Origin: Bradyrhizobium sp. BTAi1
GTDB taxonomy: Bacteria > Pseudomonadota > Alphaproteobacteria > Rhizobiales > Xanthobacteraceae
Assembly: GCF_000015165.1 (NCBI RefSeq)
Contig: NC_009485.1
Location: 2,458,001-2,522,000, forward strand
Reading direction: 5' to 3'
DNA: 64,000 nucleotides
The position numbers and the translations under genes are program-made. The first letter of the stretch is position 1, and each line of letters starts with the position of its first letter. The notes below the pieces were generated by a model. That model was not told where the DNA came from, searched no databases, and was given only the letters and a program-made list of their open reading frames with translations. Positions 53,449 to 61,983 of this stretch are shown in pieces.

Positions 53449-53930
53449 CAGTCCAACGCCTCGAGCGCGTGTCCGGCGGCCCGCATCGCGGCGCGGAGGA
53501 TTTCGATATGGGCGCCGCAGCGACAAAGATTGTAGCGCAGCGCCTGCTTGATCTCGTCGAGCGACGGATCGGGCTTGATCGCGAGCAGCGCCTTGGTGGT
53601 CATGATCATGCCATTCAGGCAATAGCCGCATTGCGCGGCCTGCTCGGCGATGAAGGCCTGCTGCACCGGATCCGGCGCCTCGCGCGAGCCGAGGCCTTCC
53701 AGCGTCGTGACGGTGCGACCGACGCAGCCCTCGATCGGAATGACGCAGGAGCGTGCGGCGCGGCCGTCGATCAGCACAGTGCACGCGCCGCACTCGCCGA
53801 GGCCGCAGCCATATTTCGGGCCGTTCAAACCGAGGTCGTTGCGCAGCGCATGGAGCAGGGGCGTGTCGGGCGCGGCGGTGACGTCATGCGTCTGTCCGTT
53901 CACGGTCAGCCGAATCGTTGCTGGCGTCAT
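53448..53930 (-). CDS. nicA: nicotinate dehydrogenase iron-sulfur subunit (NicA)
   Basis: This 160-residue small subunit carries two [2Fe-2S] clusters. The plant-ferredoxin-type site is Cys42, Cys47, Cys50 and Cys62 (YGCGLGECGACTVLIDG), and the second site is Cys101, Cys104, Cys136 and Cys138 (QCGYCLNGMI and NLCRCGAH). It passes electrons from the molybdenum site of NicB to its haems. The size equals that of P. putida NicA. There is no signal peptide. It is the first gene of the minus-strand unit and is divergent from the 6-hydroxynicotinate reductase gene across 286 bases. Confidence 0.9.
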   Translation of the reverse strand: MTPATIRLTVNGQTHDVTAAPDTPLLHALRNDLGLNGPKYGCGLGECGACTVLIDGRAARSCVIPIEGCVGRTVTTLEGLGSREAPDPVQQAFIAEQAAQCGYCLNGMIMTTKALLAIKPDPSLDEIKQALRYNLCRCGAHIEILRAAMRAAGHALEALD

Positions 53931-54144
53931 GCCCTTCTGTCGTCCGCTATGCTATCGTTAACGAGAATGCGATCGCGATCGCCCCGGAGCCTATCGTTTG
54001 TGTACTAACATGCAAGTACCGCGTTTCGCGGTGCAGCGTATGCACGATTTGTCGTCATTGTGCAGGGCAAACTGATCGTTTATCCGGCAAACCTGCTTTT
54101 CGCCTGCGGGAGCGCTTGACAGTCGGCGGAGGGGCGCGACATCA

Positions 54145-54156
54145 TTCGTATACGAA
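54145..54156. promoter_or_regulatory. candidate operator in the divergent nicotinate promoter region
   Basis: TTCGTATACGAA is a perfect 12-base palindrome, 60 bases before the reductase start and about 215 bases before nicA. Its symmetry fits a winged-helix dimer such as the MarR protein encoded at the end of the operon. No second copy was found in the window. Confidence 0.5.
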
Positions 54157-54216
54157 CGAATTGCCGCGGCGCGCCGGCTGTTATCGTCGCCTCCGCTTCA
54201 AGATGGGCTCCTCTGC

Positions 54217-55668
54217 ATGGTGACTGAGACGGCGAGCGACGGTGCAGGGGACAAGATCCGCTGCGATGCCTGCCCGGTGATGTGCTACATCAAGCCGGGC
54301 GCGGCCGGTGCCTGCGATCGCTACGCCAATCAGGATGGCGTGCTGGTGCGCGTCGATCCGCACATCCTGCTCGAGCGCACCGTGTCGCATGGCGGCAAGC
54401 TGGTTCCGTTCCAGGCCAGCGGCGACTGGGACGGCAAAATCGTGCATCAGCCGGAACTGTTCGTCACCGCGATCGGAGCCGGCACCACCTATCCCGATTA
54501 CAAGCCGGCGCCATTCATCGTCTCGTCGCAGGTCGAAGGCGTTGACATGGTCACGGTCGTGACCGAGGGCATCTTCAGCTATTGCGGTGTCAAGGTGAAG
54601 ATCGACACCGACCGCTATCTCGGGCCCGAGGCCGCGACGGTGCGCGTCGACGGCGAGGCGGTCGGTCACGTCACGACCAGCGAATATGGCTCGCAGATGC
54701 TGTCGCTCGGCGGCGTGCATCATCTGACCGGCGGCTCCAAGAAGGAGGGGCGTGTCACCTGCGATGCGCTGATGGATCTCAGCAACCGCAAGGCCGTCGA
54801 ACTCACGATTGATGGCGGCGCCAGCGTGATCGTGCAGGCGGGGCAGCCGCCGGTGGTCAACGGCGTCAAGGAAGAGCGCATGCGCGTCGGTTGCGGCTCG
54901 GCCACGATCGGCATGTTCGCCAAGCAGTGGCAGGGCAAGGTCGACGAGGTCGTCGTGGTCGACGACCACATCACCGGCGTGCTGTCCGAGCACCAGGCCG
55001 GCAAGCTGCTCGACATTCCGGCCACCGGCATCAAGATGAAGGGGCGACGCTCCACGCCGGGGCGGTACTTCCAGGTGGCGCAGCCCGGCACCGGCTGGGG
55101 TGGCACCGACATCTCCGATCCGCTCTCCATTCTCGGGCCGTTCGATCCGAAGACGGCGAAGCCCGGCACGACGCTGCTGATGGTGTCGACCACCGGCGAG
55201 CATGCCGGCTACTATGTGCTCGACGAGGCGCTGAAGCCGGTCCAGCGCGACATGCCGCCGGAGCTGCAGTTCTCGGTCGAGCGCATCCAGGAAAATTGCG
55301 AGCCGGCGCTGTGCACCGTGCTGTTCATGGCCGGTGCCGGCGGCTCTTTGCGCGCCGGTGTCACCGACAATCCGGTGCGGCTGACGCGTTCGGTCAAGGA
55401 TGCGTTGACGCGCGTCACGTCAGGCGGGGCGCCGGTCTATGTCTGGCCGGGTGGCGGCATCACCTACATGGTGGACGTGACGCAGATGCCGGCCGGCGCC
55501 TTCGGCTACGTGCCGACTCCGGCGCTGGTGGCGCCGATCGAGTTCACCATGACGCTGTCCGACTATGAGGCGCTGGGCGGCCACATGGATTACGTGCAGC
55601 CGCTCGCGTCGCTCAGGGATGTCAGCAAGGATATTCGGCAGTTGCCGTGGCCGGGGCAGGGCATATGA
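54217..55668 (+). CDS. hnr: 6-hydroxynicotinate reductase
   Basis: This 483-residue enzyme would reduce 6-hydroxynicotinate to 1,4,5,6-tetrahydro-6-oxonicotinate. It closely resembles the iron-sulfur flavoprotein of Eubacterium barkeri as I remember it. The N-terminal Cys16, Cys19, Cys23 and Cys33 (CDACPVMCYIKPGAAGACDRY spans 16-36) can bind a cluster. Further conserved stretches include ITAIGAGTTYPDYK-type sequence near residue 88, VVTEGIFSYCGVKVKIDTDR, GSATIGMFAKQW, VDDHITGVLSEHQAGK and VYVWPGGGITYMVDVT. It is cytoplasmic. It heads the plus-strand operon and is divergent from nicAB. The ATG at 54217 lacks a strong ribosome site, and a GTG one codon later is possible. Its stop overlaps the next gene by 4 bases. 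Confidence 0.92.
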   Translation: MVTETASDGAGDKIRCDACPVMCYIKPGAAGACDRYANQDGVLVRVDPHILLERTVSHGGKLVPFQASGDWDGKIVHQPELFVTAIGAGTTYPDYKPAPFIVSSQVEGVDMVTVVTEGIFSYCGVKVKIDTDRYLGPEAATVRVDGEAVGHVTTSEYGSQMLSLGGVHHLTGGSKKEGRVTCDALMDLSNRKAVELTIDGGASVIVQAGQPPVVNGVKEERMRVGCGSATIGMFAKQWQGKVDEVVVVDDHITGVLSEHQAGKLLDIPATGIKMKGRRSTPGRYFQVAQPGTGWGGTDISDPLSILGPFDPKTAKPGTTLLMVSTTGEHAGYYVLDEALKPVQRDMPPELQFSVERIQENCEPALCTVLFMAGAGGSLRAGVTDNPVRLTRSVKDALTRVTSGGAPVYVWPGGGITYMVDVTQMPAGAFGYVPTPALVAPIEFTMTLSDYEALGGHMDYVQPLASLRDVSKDIRQLPWPGQGI

Positions 55669-56552
55669 GCCGTCAGCCCCAGATCGCGCTATTGCCGGAC
55701 CGGCGGCTGCATCTGCAGGATGGACCGATCGATCTGATCATCGGCGCCGAGGGGGCGGAGGCTGATATCCGCGCCGCCTATCAGGCGGCCGCGGAACGCT
55801 TCACCGGTCTGCTCGATGAGCTCTGCTCGGAACTGTCCGAACTGCGCAAGGCCGCGGATCAGGATCGTTGTGTTGTGAATGGCGTCGTCGCCCGTCGCAT
55901 GCATGCGGCCGTGGCGCCGTTCGCGGCCGAGATGTTCATCACGCCGATGGCCGCGGTGGCCGGAGCGGTGGCCGAGGAGATTCTCGGCGCGATGCGCGGC
56001 GCGGCGACGCTTGCGCGGGCCTATGTCAACAATGGCGGCGATATCGCGCTGCATCTGGAAGACGCCGCGACCTTCACGGTCGGATTGATGGACCGGCCGG
56101 ATGCGGCCGGCGTCATGCGTCGGATCACGCTCCATGCTGCGGACGCGGTCCGCGGCGTCGCCACGTCGGGACGGCATGGCCGCAGTTTTTCGCTCGGCAT
56201 CGCCGATGCGGTGACGGTGCTTGCGGCAAGCGCGGCGCAGGCGGACGCGGCGGCGACGGTGATCGCCAATGCGGTCGACCTGCCCGGACATTCCGCGGTG
56301 GTCCGCCGTCCCGCCTGCGAGCTGCAGCCCGACAATGATCTCGGTCATCGGCTTGTCACATGCGATGTCGGCGTGCTGAGCGAGACCGACGTGGCAACGG
56401 CGCTGGCCGCGGGGGAGCATTGCGCGCAGGCGTTGCTGTCGGATGGCCGGATCGAAGGCGCCGTGCTGCAGCTCCACGGCGCCATCCGCGCCGTCGGTGC
56501 GCGTCCGATCGAGATCGTTCGTCCGTCCCGGTTGCGGGCGGCCGCGGCGTGA
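55665..56552 (+). CDS. UPF0280 family (ApbE-like fold) protein
   Basis: This 295-residue protein belongs to UPF0280, distantly related to the flavin transferase ApbE. Recognisable parts are MFITPMAAVAGAVAEEILG near residue 87, YVNNGGDIALHLEDAATFTVG near 120, and GVATSGRHGRSFSLGIADAVTVLAASAAQADAAAT, which includes the conserved Asp-containing AD-V segment, near 165-200. No signal peptide is present. It overlaps the reductase gene by 4 bases, so the two are translationally coupled. A role in loading or maturing the flavin of the reductase is an attractive inference; the family has no demonstrated activity that I know of. Confidence 0.85.
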   Translation: MSRQPQIALLPDRRLHLQDGPIDLIIGAEGAEADIRAAYQAAAERFTGLLDELCSELSELRKAADQDRCVVNGVVARRMHAAVAPFAAEMFITPMAAVAGAVAEEILGAMRGAATLARAYVNNGGDIALHLEDAATFTVGLMDRPDAAGVMRRITLHAADAVRGVATSGRHGRSFSLGIADAVTVLAASAAQADAAATVIANAVDLPGHSAVVRRPACELQPDNDLGHRLVTCDVGVLSETDVATALAAGEHCAQALLSDGRIEGAVLQLHGAIRAVGARPIEIVRPSRLRAAAA

Positions 56553-56558
56553 GGTTTG

Positions 56559-57179
56559 ATGCATGATGGGCTGGAATATGAGGGACTGTCGTCGATGAGC
56601 GCCGTCATCCGCAAGATCGTGACCGTGGTCGAGGAAGTTCATCAGGAGATGGGCAGGCCGATCTCGCCGCCGACGCGGCGTGCCGCCGCGGTGGCCGTGA
56701 TCGAGAACCCGTTTGCCGGCCGCTATGTCGAGGACCTGTCGCCGCTGATTGCGATCGGCGAGGAGCTTGGCGAGATGCTGGCCAAGCGCGCGGTGGCTGC
56801 GCTCGGCATCGAGGGGCCGGCCGCGCACAGTTATGGCAAGGCCGCGGCGGTCGGCAGCGACGGCGAGCTGGAGCACGCCGCGGCGATTTTGCATCCGAAA
56901 ATGGGCGCGCCGGTGCGCAAGGTGCTCGGCAAGGGCGCGGCGCTGATCCCGTCGTCGAAGAAGCGAGGCGGCGTCGGCTGCACGCTCGACATTCCGCTGG
57001 GGCACAAGGACGCCGCCTTCGTGCGCAGTCATTTCGACGGCATGGAGGTGCAGATCAACGATGCGCCGCGTGCCAACGAGATCATGGTGGCGCTCGCGGT
57101 CACCGATAGCGGCCGTCCCTTGCCGAGGGTCGGTGGGCTCACGGTCGCCGAGATCAAGGGTGACGACGGTTTAAGATAG
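56559..57179 (+). CDS. AA_synth (DUF1185) family protein
   Basis: This 206-residue protein belongs to the amino acid synthesis family PF06684 (DUF1185). Its signature parts are IRKIVTVVEEVHQEMG near residue 18, AAVAVIENPFAGRYVEDLSPL near 45, and HSYGKAAAVGSDGELEHAAAILHPKMG near 90-117; the C-terminus has ANEIMVALAVTDSGRPLPRVG. The structural family is known but the reaction is not. It has no cofactor motif that I can see. The ATG at 56559 has GAGG 4 bases upstream, while an ATG at 56595 is a shorter alternative. It sits between the UPF0280 and ABC transporter genes, which suggests a step in nicotinate or ring-product metabolism. Confidence 0.82.
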   Translation: MHDGLEYEGLSSMSAVIRKIVTVVEEVHQEMGRPISPPTRRAAAVAVIENPFAGRYVEDLSPLIAIGEELGEMLAKRAVAALGIEGPAAHSYGKAAAVGSDGELEHAAAILHPKMGAPVRKVLGKGAALIPSSKKRGGVGCTLDIPLGHKDAAFVRSHFDGMEVQINDAPRANEIMVALAVTDSGRPLPRVGGLTVAEIKGDDGLR

Positions 57180-57206
57180 TTCGAGTCAACATTGGAGGCT
57201 GAAGGG

Positions 57207-58409
57207 ATGCGACGGAGAACGATGCTTGCGGCAGGCCTGGGCCTTGCCGTCGCGGGACTTGCGGGCGCGGCGCGCGCCGAGGACGTCATCAAGATCGGCG
57301 AGATCAACAGCTACTCGCTGCTGCCGGCTTTCACCGAGCCCTATCGCAAGGGCTGGCAGCTGGCGGTCGAGGAGGTCAATGCGGCCGGCGGCATCAACGG
57401 CAAGAAGCTCGTCGTCGTCTCCAAGGACGACAGCGGCAAGCCGGCCGACGCGCAGACCGCCGCCAACGAGCTGGTGTCGAGCGAGAATGTCGCGATGCTC
57501 GCCGGTACCTTCCTGTCGAATATCGGCCTCGCCGTCAGCGACTTCGCCAACCAGAAGAAGGTATTCTTCCTGGCGGCCGAACCGCTGACCGACGCCATCA
57601 CCTGGGCAAAGGGCAACAAATACACCTTCCGTCTGCGTCCGTCGAACTACATGCAGGCGGCGATGCTGGTGGAAGAAGCCGCCAAGCTGCCGGCCAAGCG
57701 CTGGGCGACGATCGCGCCGAACTACGAATATGGCCAGTCGGCCGTCGCGGTGTTCAAGAAGCTGCTCTCCGAGAAGCGCCCGGATATCCAGTGGGTCGAC
57801 GAGCAGTGGCCGCCGCAGGGCAAGATCGATGCGGGTCCGGTGGTGCAGGCCGTCGCCGCCGCCAATCCGGAAGCGATCCTCAACGTCACCTTCGGCGCCG
57901 ATCTCGTCAAGCTGGTCCGCGAGGGCAACACGCGCGGCCTGTTCAAGGACCGCAAGGTCGTGAGCTTCCTCACCGGCGAGCCGGAATATCTCGATCCGCT
58001 CAAGGAGGAGACGCCAGAGGGCTGGATCGTCACCGGCTATCCCTGGTACTCGATCAAGACGCCCGAGCATGATGCGTTCCTGAAGGCCTACCAGGCCAAG
58101 TACAACGACTATCCCCGGCTCGGCTCGATCGTCGGCTACCAGACCATCAAGTCGGCGGCCGCCATTCTCGCCAAGGCCGGCTCGACCGATGCCGACAAGC
58201 TGATCGCTGCCGCCGAGGGCCTGTCCGTGCCATCGCCGTTCGGCGAGATCACCTTCCGCAAGATCGACCACCAGTCGACGCTCGGCGCCTACGTCGGCAA
58301 GACCGCGCTGAAGGACGGCAAGGGCATCATGGTCGACACCGTCTATCGCAAGGGCTCGGACTATCTGCCCAGCGATGAAGAGGTCGGCAAGCTCCGGCCG
58401 AAGGACTGA
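57207..58409 (+). CDS. ABC transporter substrate-binding protein (branched-chain amino acid type)
   Basis: This 400-residue periplasmic receptor of the LivJ-like family has a signal peptide (MRRRTMLAAGLGLAVAGLAG, cleaved near ARAED). The mature protein begins VIKIGEINSYSLLPAFTEPY and contains VNAAGGINGKKLVVVSKDD and the hinge region GTFLSNIGLAVSD. Family members bind aromatic and heterocyclic acids as well as amino acids. The position between catabolic genes suggests that nicotinate or 6-hydroxynicotinate is the ligand. The ATG at 57207 follows GAAGG and GGAGG; a TTG at 57192 is an unlikely alternative. A palindromic repeat separates it from the permease gene. Confidence 0.9.
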   Translation: MRRRTMLAAGLGLAVAGLAGAARAEDVIKIGEINSYSLLPAFTEPYRKGWQLAVEEVNAAGGINGKKLVVVSKDDSGKPADAQTAANELVSSENVAMLAGTFLSNIGLAVSDFANQKKVFFLAAEPLTDAITWAKGNKYTFRLRPSNYMQAAMLVEEAAKLPAKRWATIAPNYEYGQSAVAVFKKLLSEKRPDIQWVDEQWPPQGKIDAGPVVQAVAAANPEAILNVTFGADLVKLVREGNTRGLFKDRKVVSFLTGEPEYLDPLKEETPEGWIVTGYPWYSIKTPEHDAFLKAYQAKYNDYPRLGSIVGYQTIKSAAAILAKAGSTDADKLIAAAEGLSVPSPFGEITFRKIDHQSTLGAYVGKTALKDGKGIMVDTVYRKGSDYLPSDEEVGKLRPKD

Positions 58410-58429
58410 TCCACACGATCCTGCCTCCT

Positions 58430-58535
58430 CCTCCCGCGGAGGAGAGCGGGCGGGGTGAGGGAGCACGACGCCTGATCTACAGGTTCAGGCCGAGATCCCT
58501 CACCCCACGCCGGCTCGCTGGCTCTCCGCGAGGAG
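58430..58535. repeat. inverted repeat between binding-protein and permease genes
   Basis: An imperfect long inverted repeat has arms at about 58435-58464 (GCGGAGGAGAGCGGG, then GGGGTGAGGGA) and 58494-58533 (TCCCTCACCCC, then CTCTCCGCGAGG). It lies inside the transporter operon. Such hairpins can protect the 3' end of an upstream message and so favour the binding protein over the permease. I recall the sequence type as a dispersed Bradyrhizobium repeat. Confidence 0.65.
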
Positions 58536-58594
58536 AGTAGTCCGAGCTCGAATGCGGCTCATCAAGACAGACGACCTCCTGACGCGGACCGCCC

Positions 58595-60481
58595 ATGGCC
58601 TTCTATTTCGTCCAGTTCCTGACCGGCCTTGCCAGTGCAGCCTCGCTGTTTCTGGTGGCGTCGGGACTGTCGATCATCTTCGGCGTCACCCGCATCGTGA
58701 ATTTCGCCCATGGCGCGTTCTACATGCTCGGCGCCTATATCGCGTTCTCGCTCACGGAACGTCTGTCGGGGGCTCTGGGCTTCTGGGGCGGCATCGTCGT
58801 CGCAGCACTCGCGGTGGCTGTGATCGGCGTGATCGTCGAGATCGTGCTGCTGCGCCGGATCTATCACGCGCCCGAGCTGTTCCAGCTGCTCGCCACCTTC
58901 GGCCTGACGCTGATGGTCGAGGATCTCGTCGTGCTGATCTGGGGCCCGGACGATCTGGTCGGCCGCCGCGCGCCCGGCTTCAAGGGCGCGGTGGATTTCT
59001 TCGGCCAGAATATCCCGAGCTATGACCTGTTCCTGATCGTGCTCGGTCCCGTCGTGCTCGGTGCGCTCTGGCTGCTGTTCCAGCGGACACGTTGGGGCAT
59101 CCTGGTGCGCGCGGCGACGCAGGATCGCGACATGGTCGCGGCGCTCGGCGTCAATCAGAAATGGCTGTTCACCTCGGTGTTCGCGGTCGGCGTCTTCCTC
59201 GCCGCGCTCGGCGGTGCGCTGCAGATCCCGCGCGACGCGGTCCATCACGCGATGGACCTGCGCATCATCGTCGAGGTGTTCGTCGTCGTCGTGATCGGCG
59301 GGCTCGGCAGCATCCTCGGCGCCTTCGTGGCGGCGGTGCTGGTGTCCGAGCTCAACGCCTTTGGCATCCTCATCTTCCCGACGATCTCGCTGATCCTGGT
59401 CTTCCTGGTGATGGCCGTGGTGCTGGTGATCCGGCCCTGGGGCCTGTTCGGCAAGAAGGAGGCGCCGGCGCGCCGCACGCCGGGCCTCACCGTCATCCCC
59501 TGGCGCCCGCTGACCTCGGTCGAGCGGCTGGCCTCTGTGGTCGCGCTGGCGCTGGTGGCGATGCTGCCCTTCATCGCCGGCAACTACGCGCTGACCGTCG
59601 GCGCCGAGATCGCGATCTTCGTGATCTTCGCGGCCTCCTTGCATTTCCTGATGGCGGTCGGCGGGCTCGCCTCGTTCGGCCACGCTGCCTATTTCGGCCT
59701 CGGCGCCTATGGCGTCGCCTTCCTCGCCAAGATGGCGGGACTGCCGATGATCGTCTGCATTTTGCTGGGCCCGCTGCTCGGCGCGCTCGGCGCAGCCGTG
59801 TTTGGTGCTTTCGCGGTCCAGCTCTCCGGCGTCTACTTCGCGATGCTGACGCTGGCCTTCGCCCAGATCGTCTGGTCGATCGCGTTCCAATGGGTGGCCG
59901 TGACCGGCGGCGACAATGGCATTCTCGGTCTCTGGCCGGAAAAGTGGGCGGCCTCGCCGTCGCACTTCTATTGGCTCGCATTGGGCGTATCGGCGTTCGT
60001 GGTCAGCGTGCTCCGGCTGATCACCTTCTCACCGTTTGGCTACGCGCTGCGCGGCATGCGCGACTCGCCGCTGCGCAGCGAGTCGATCGGCATCAACGGC
60101 AAGCGCATCCAGTGGACCGCTTTCATCATCGCCGGCACCACGGCCGGCATCGGCGGCGCGCTGTTCGCTTACCTGAAAGGCAGCGTCTTCCCCGATAATA
60201 TGGGCATCTCGCTGTCGGTGGATGCGCTGGTGATGGTGCTGCTCGGCGGTGTCGAGACGGTGCCCGGCGCGATCTTCGGCGCCATCGTCTACAAGGCGCT
60301 CAACATCTGGCTGGTCAGCCAGACCGATTGGTCAAAGCTCGTGCTCGGCATCTTCATCGTGCTGATCGTCGTCGTCTTCCCCAAAGGCATCGTCGGCGTG
60401 GTCGAGAGCGTCATGCAGCGTCGGCGTGCGGCGGCGCCCAAGGCGGCCGCATTGTCGGCCAAGATGGAGGGCGCCCAATGA
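58595..60481 (+). CDS. fused branched-chain-type ABC permease (LivH-LivM)
   Basis: This 628-residue protein fuses two permease subunits that are usually separate. Residues about 1-290 form a LivH-like half (SGLSIIFGVTRIVNFAHGAFYMLGAY near 23-48). After a linker with RPWGLFGKKEAPARR, residues about 325-600 form a LivM-like half (FLMAVGGLASFGHAAYFGLGAYG near 350-372, and the GMRDSPLRSESIGINGKRIQW loop). About 17 membrane helices are expected. The C-terminus is short and basic. It starts about 185 bases after the binding protein, beyond a palindromic repeat, and overlaps the first ATPase gene by 4 bases. Confidence 0.92.
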   Translation: MAFYFVQFLTGLASAASLFLVASGLSIIFGVTRIVNFAHGAFYMLGAYIAFSLTERLSGALGFWGGIVVAALAVAVIGVIVEIVLLRRIYHAPELFQLLATFGLTLMVEDLVVLIWGPDDLVGRRAPGFKGAVDFFGQNIPSYDLFLIVLGPVVLGALWLLFQRTRWGILVRAATQDRDMVAALGVNQKWLFTSVFAVGVFLAALGGALQIPRDAVHHAMDLRIIVEVFVVVVIGGLGSILGAFVAAVLVSELNAFGILIFPTISLILVFLVMAVVLVIRPWGLFGKKEAPARRTPGLTVIPWRPLTSVERLASVVALALVAMLPFIAGNYALTVGAEIAIFVIFAASLHFLMAVGGLASFGHAAYFGLGAYGVAFLAKMAGLPMIVCILLGPLLGALGAAVFGAFAVQLSGVYFAMLTLAFAQIVWSIAFQWVAVTGGDNGILGLWPEKWAASPSHFYWLALGVSAFVVSVLRLITFSPFGYALRGMRDSPLRSESIGINGKRIQWTAFIIAGTTAGIGGALFAYLKGSVFPDNMGISLSVDALVMVLLGGVETVPGAIFGAIVYKALNIWLVSQTDWSKLVLGIFIVLIVVVFPKGIVGVVESVMQRRRAAAPKAAALSAKMEGAQ

Positions 60482-61269
60482 GCCTCGGCGTGTCGCTGCT
60501 CTCGGTCGAGGGCCTGTCGAAATCCTATGGCGGCATTCACGCCGTGCGCAGCGTGTCGTTCATGCTGCAGGCCGGCGAGATCCTCGCGTTGATCGGCCCG
60601 AACGGCGCCGGCAAGAGCACCTGCTTCGACATGCTCAACGGCCAGAACGTGCCGGACAGCGGCCGCATCACTGTCATGGGCGGGGAGACCACCGGACGCA
60701 AGCCCCGCGAGGTCTGGCGGCTCGGGGTCGGCCGCACCTTCCAGATCACCGCCACCTATCCGACGATGACCGTGCGCGAGAACATCCAGGTCGCGCTGGT
60801 GTCGCATCACCGCCGGCTCTACGATTTCTGGACGCCGATGATGTCGATCGAGCGCGGCGAAGCGGATCGTCTGCTCGATCTCGTCGGCATGGCCGGCTAT
60901 GCCGAGCGCCCTTGCGGCGAGCTCGCCTATGGCGATCTGAAGCGGCTGGAGCTCGCGATCGCGCTCGCCAACCAGCCGAAGCTGCTGTTGATGGATGAGC
61001 CGACCGCCGGCATGGCGCCGCGCGAGCGCGTCGAGCTGATGCGGCTGACCGCCAAGATCGCGCGCGAGCAGTCGATCGGCGTTCTCTTCACCGAGCACGA
61101 CATGGATGTCGTGTTCGAACATGCCGATCGCATTCTGGTGCTCAATCGCGGCAGCCTGATCGCGCAGGGCTCGCCGGCCGAGGTCCGCGCTAACCGCGAG
61201 GTGCAGGCGATCTATCTCGGCGAAGGCCTGCTGTATGACGCTGTCCATCGCGAGGGAGCCTCGGCATGA
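60478..61269 (+). CDS. ABC transporter ATP-binding protein (LivG-like)
   Basis: This 263-residue ATPase has Walker A ALIGPNGAGKSTCFDMLNG near residue 45 and the Q-loop GRTFQITATYPTMTV. The signature is ELAYGDLKRLELAIAL, with YGDLK in place of the usual SGGQ, as is common in LivG. Walker B is LLLMDEPTAGMAP and the switch His is in FTEHDMDVVF. The C-terminal residues VQAIYLGE are characteristic of LivG. The ATG overlaps the permease stop, and its own stop overlaps the LivF-like start, both by ATGA. Confidence 0.93.
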   Translation: MSLGVSLLSVEGLSKSYGGIHAVRSVSFMLQAGEILALIGPNGAGKSTCFDMLNGQNVPDSGRITVMGGETTGRKPREVWRLGVGRTFQITATYPTMTVRENIQVALVSHHRRLYDFWTPMMSIERGEADRLLDLVGMAGYAERPCGELAYGDLKRLELAIALANQPKLLLMDEPTAGMAPRERVELMRLTAKIAREQSIGVLFTEHDMDVVFEHADRILVLNRGSLIAQGSPAEVRANREVQAIYLGEGLLYDAVHREGASA

Positions 61270-61970
61270 AGCTGTCCGTCTCCAATCTCAACAGTCATTA
61301 CGGTCCGGCGCATATCCTGTTCGACATCGGCCTCGAGGTCGGCGAGGGTGAAGTGGTGGCGCTGCTCGGCCGCAACGGCGCCGGCAAGTCGACGACGTTC
61401 CGCTCGATCGTCGGCCTCGTCGCGCTGCGCGAGGGCCAGATCCTGTTCGAGGGCAAGGACATCTCCACGGCGCCGACCCATGAGATCGTCCGTGCCGGCC
61501 TCGGCTACGTGCCGGAGGAGCGGCGGATCTTTACCGATCTGACGGTCGAGGAAAATCTCGAAGTCGGCCGGCAGAAGCCGCGGCCGGGCTCACCGCAATG
61601 GACGCGCGAGAAGCTATACAAGCTGTTTCCCAATCTCGGCGAGATGAAGAACCGGCCGGGCGGGCGCATGAGCGGCGGCGAGCAGCAGATGCTGACGATC
61701 GCCCGCACCCTGATGGGCAATCCGTCCCTGGTGCTGCTCGATGAGCCCTCCGAAGGTCTGTCGCCGAAGATTGTCGAGCAGATGGTCGACGCCATCCTGA
61801 CGATGAAGAAGGAGGGCGTGTCGCTGGTGGTGTCCGAGCAGAACCTGCATTTCGCCAGGCTGATTTCGGATCGCGCCTATATCATCGAGCGCGGCCGCAT
61901 CTGCTTTGCCGGCACCATGGCCGAGCTCGACGCGCGGCCCGATATCCGCGACGCGCATCTGTCGATCTGA
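61266..61970 (+). CDS. ABC transporter ATP-binding protein (LivF-like)
   Basis: This 234-residue ATPase is the second energising subunit of the importer. Walker A is LLGRNGAGKSTTFRSIVG near residue 35, followed by the Q-loop YVPEERRIFTDLTV. The signature RMSGGEQQMLTIARTLMGN and Walker B LVLLDEPSEGLSP are typical of LivF. The switch residue lies in VVSEQNL, where the usual His is Gln as in the family. The C-terminus is RDAHLSI. It overlaps the LivG-like gene by 4 bases and is followed 13 bases later by the MarR gene. Confidence 0.93.
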   Translation: MKLSVSNLNSHYGPAHILFDIGLEVGEGEVVALLGRNGAGKSTTFRSIVGLVALREGQILFEGKDISTAPTHEIVRAGLGYVPEERRIFTDLTVEENLEVGRQKPRPGSPQWTREKLYKLFPNLGEMKNRPGGRMSGGEQQMLTIARTLMGNPSLVLLDEPSEGLSPKIVEQMVDAILTMKKEGVSLVVSEQNLHFARLISDRAYIIERGRICFAGTMAELDARPDIRDAHLSI

Positions 61971-61983
61971 GGCAAGGACGATC

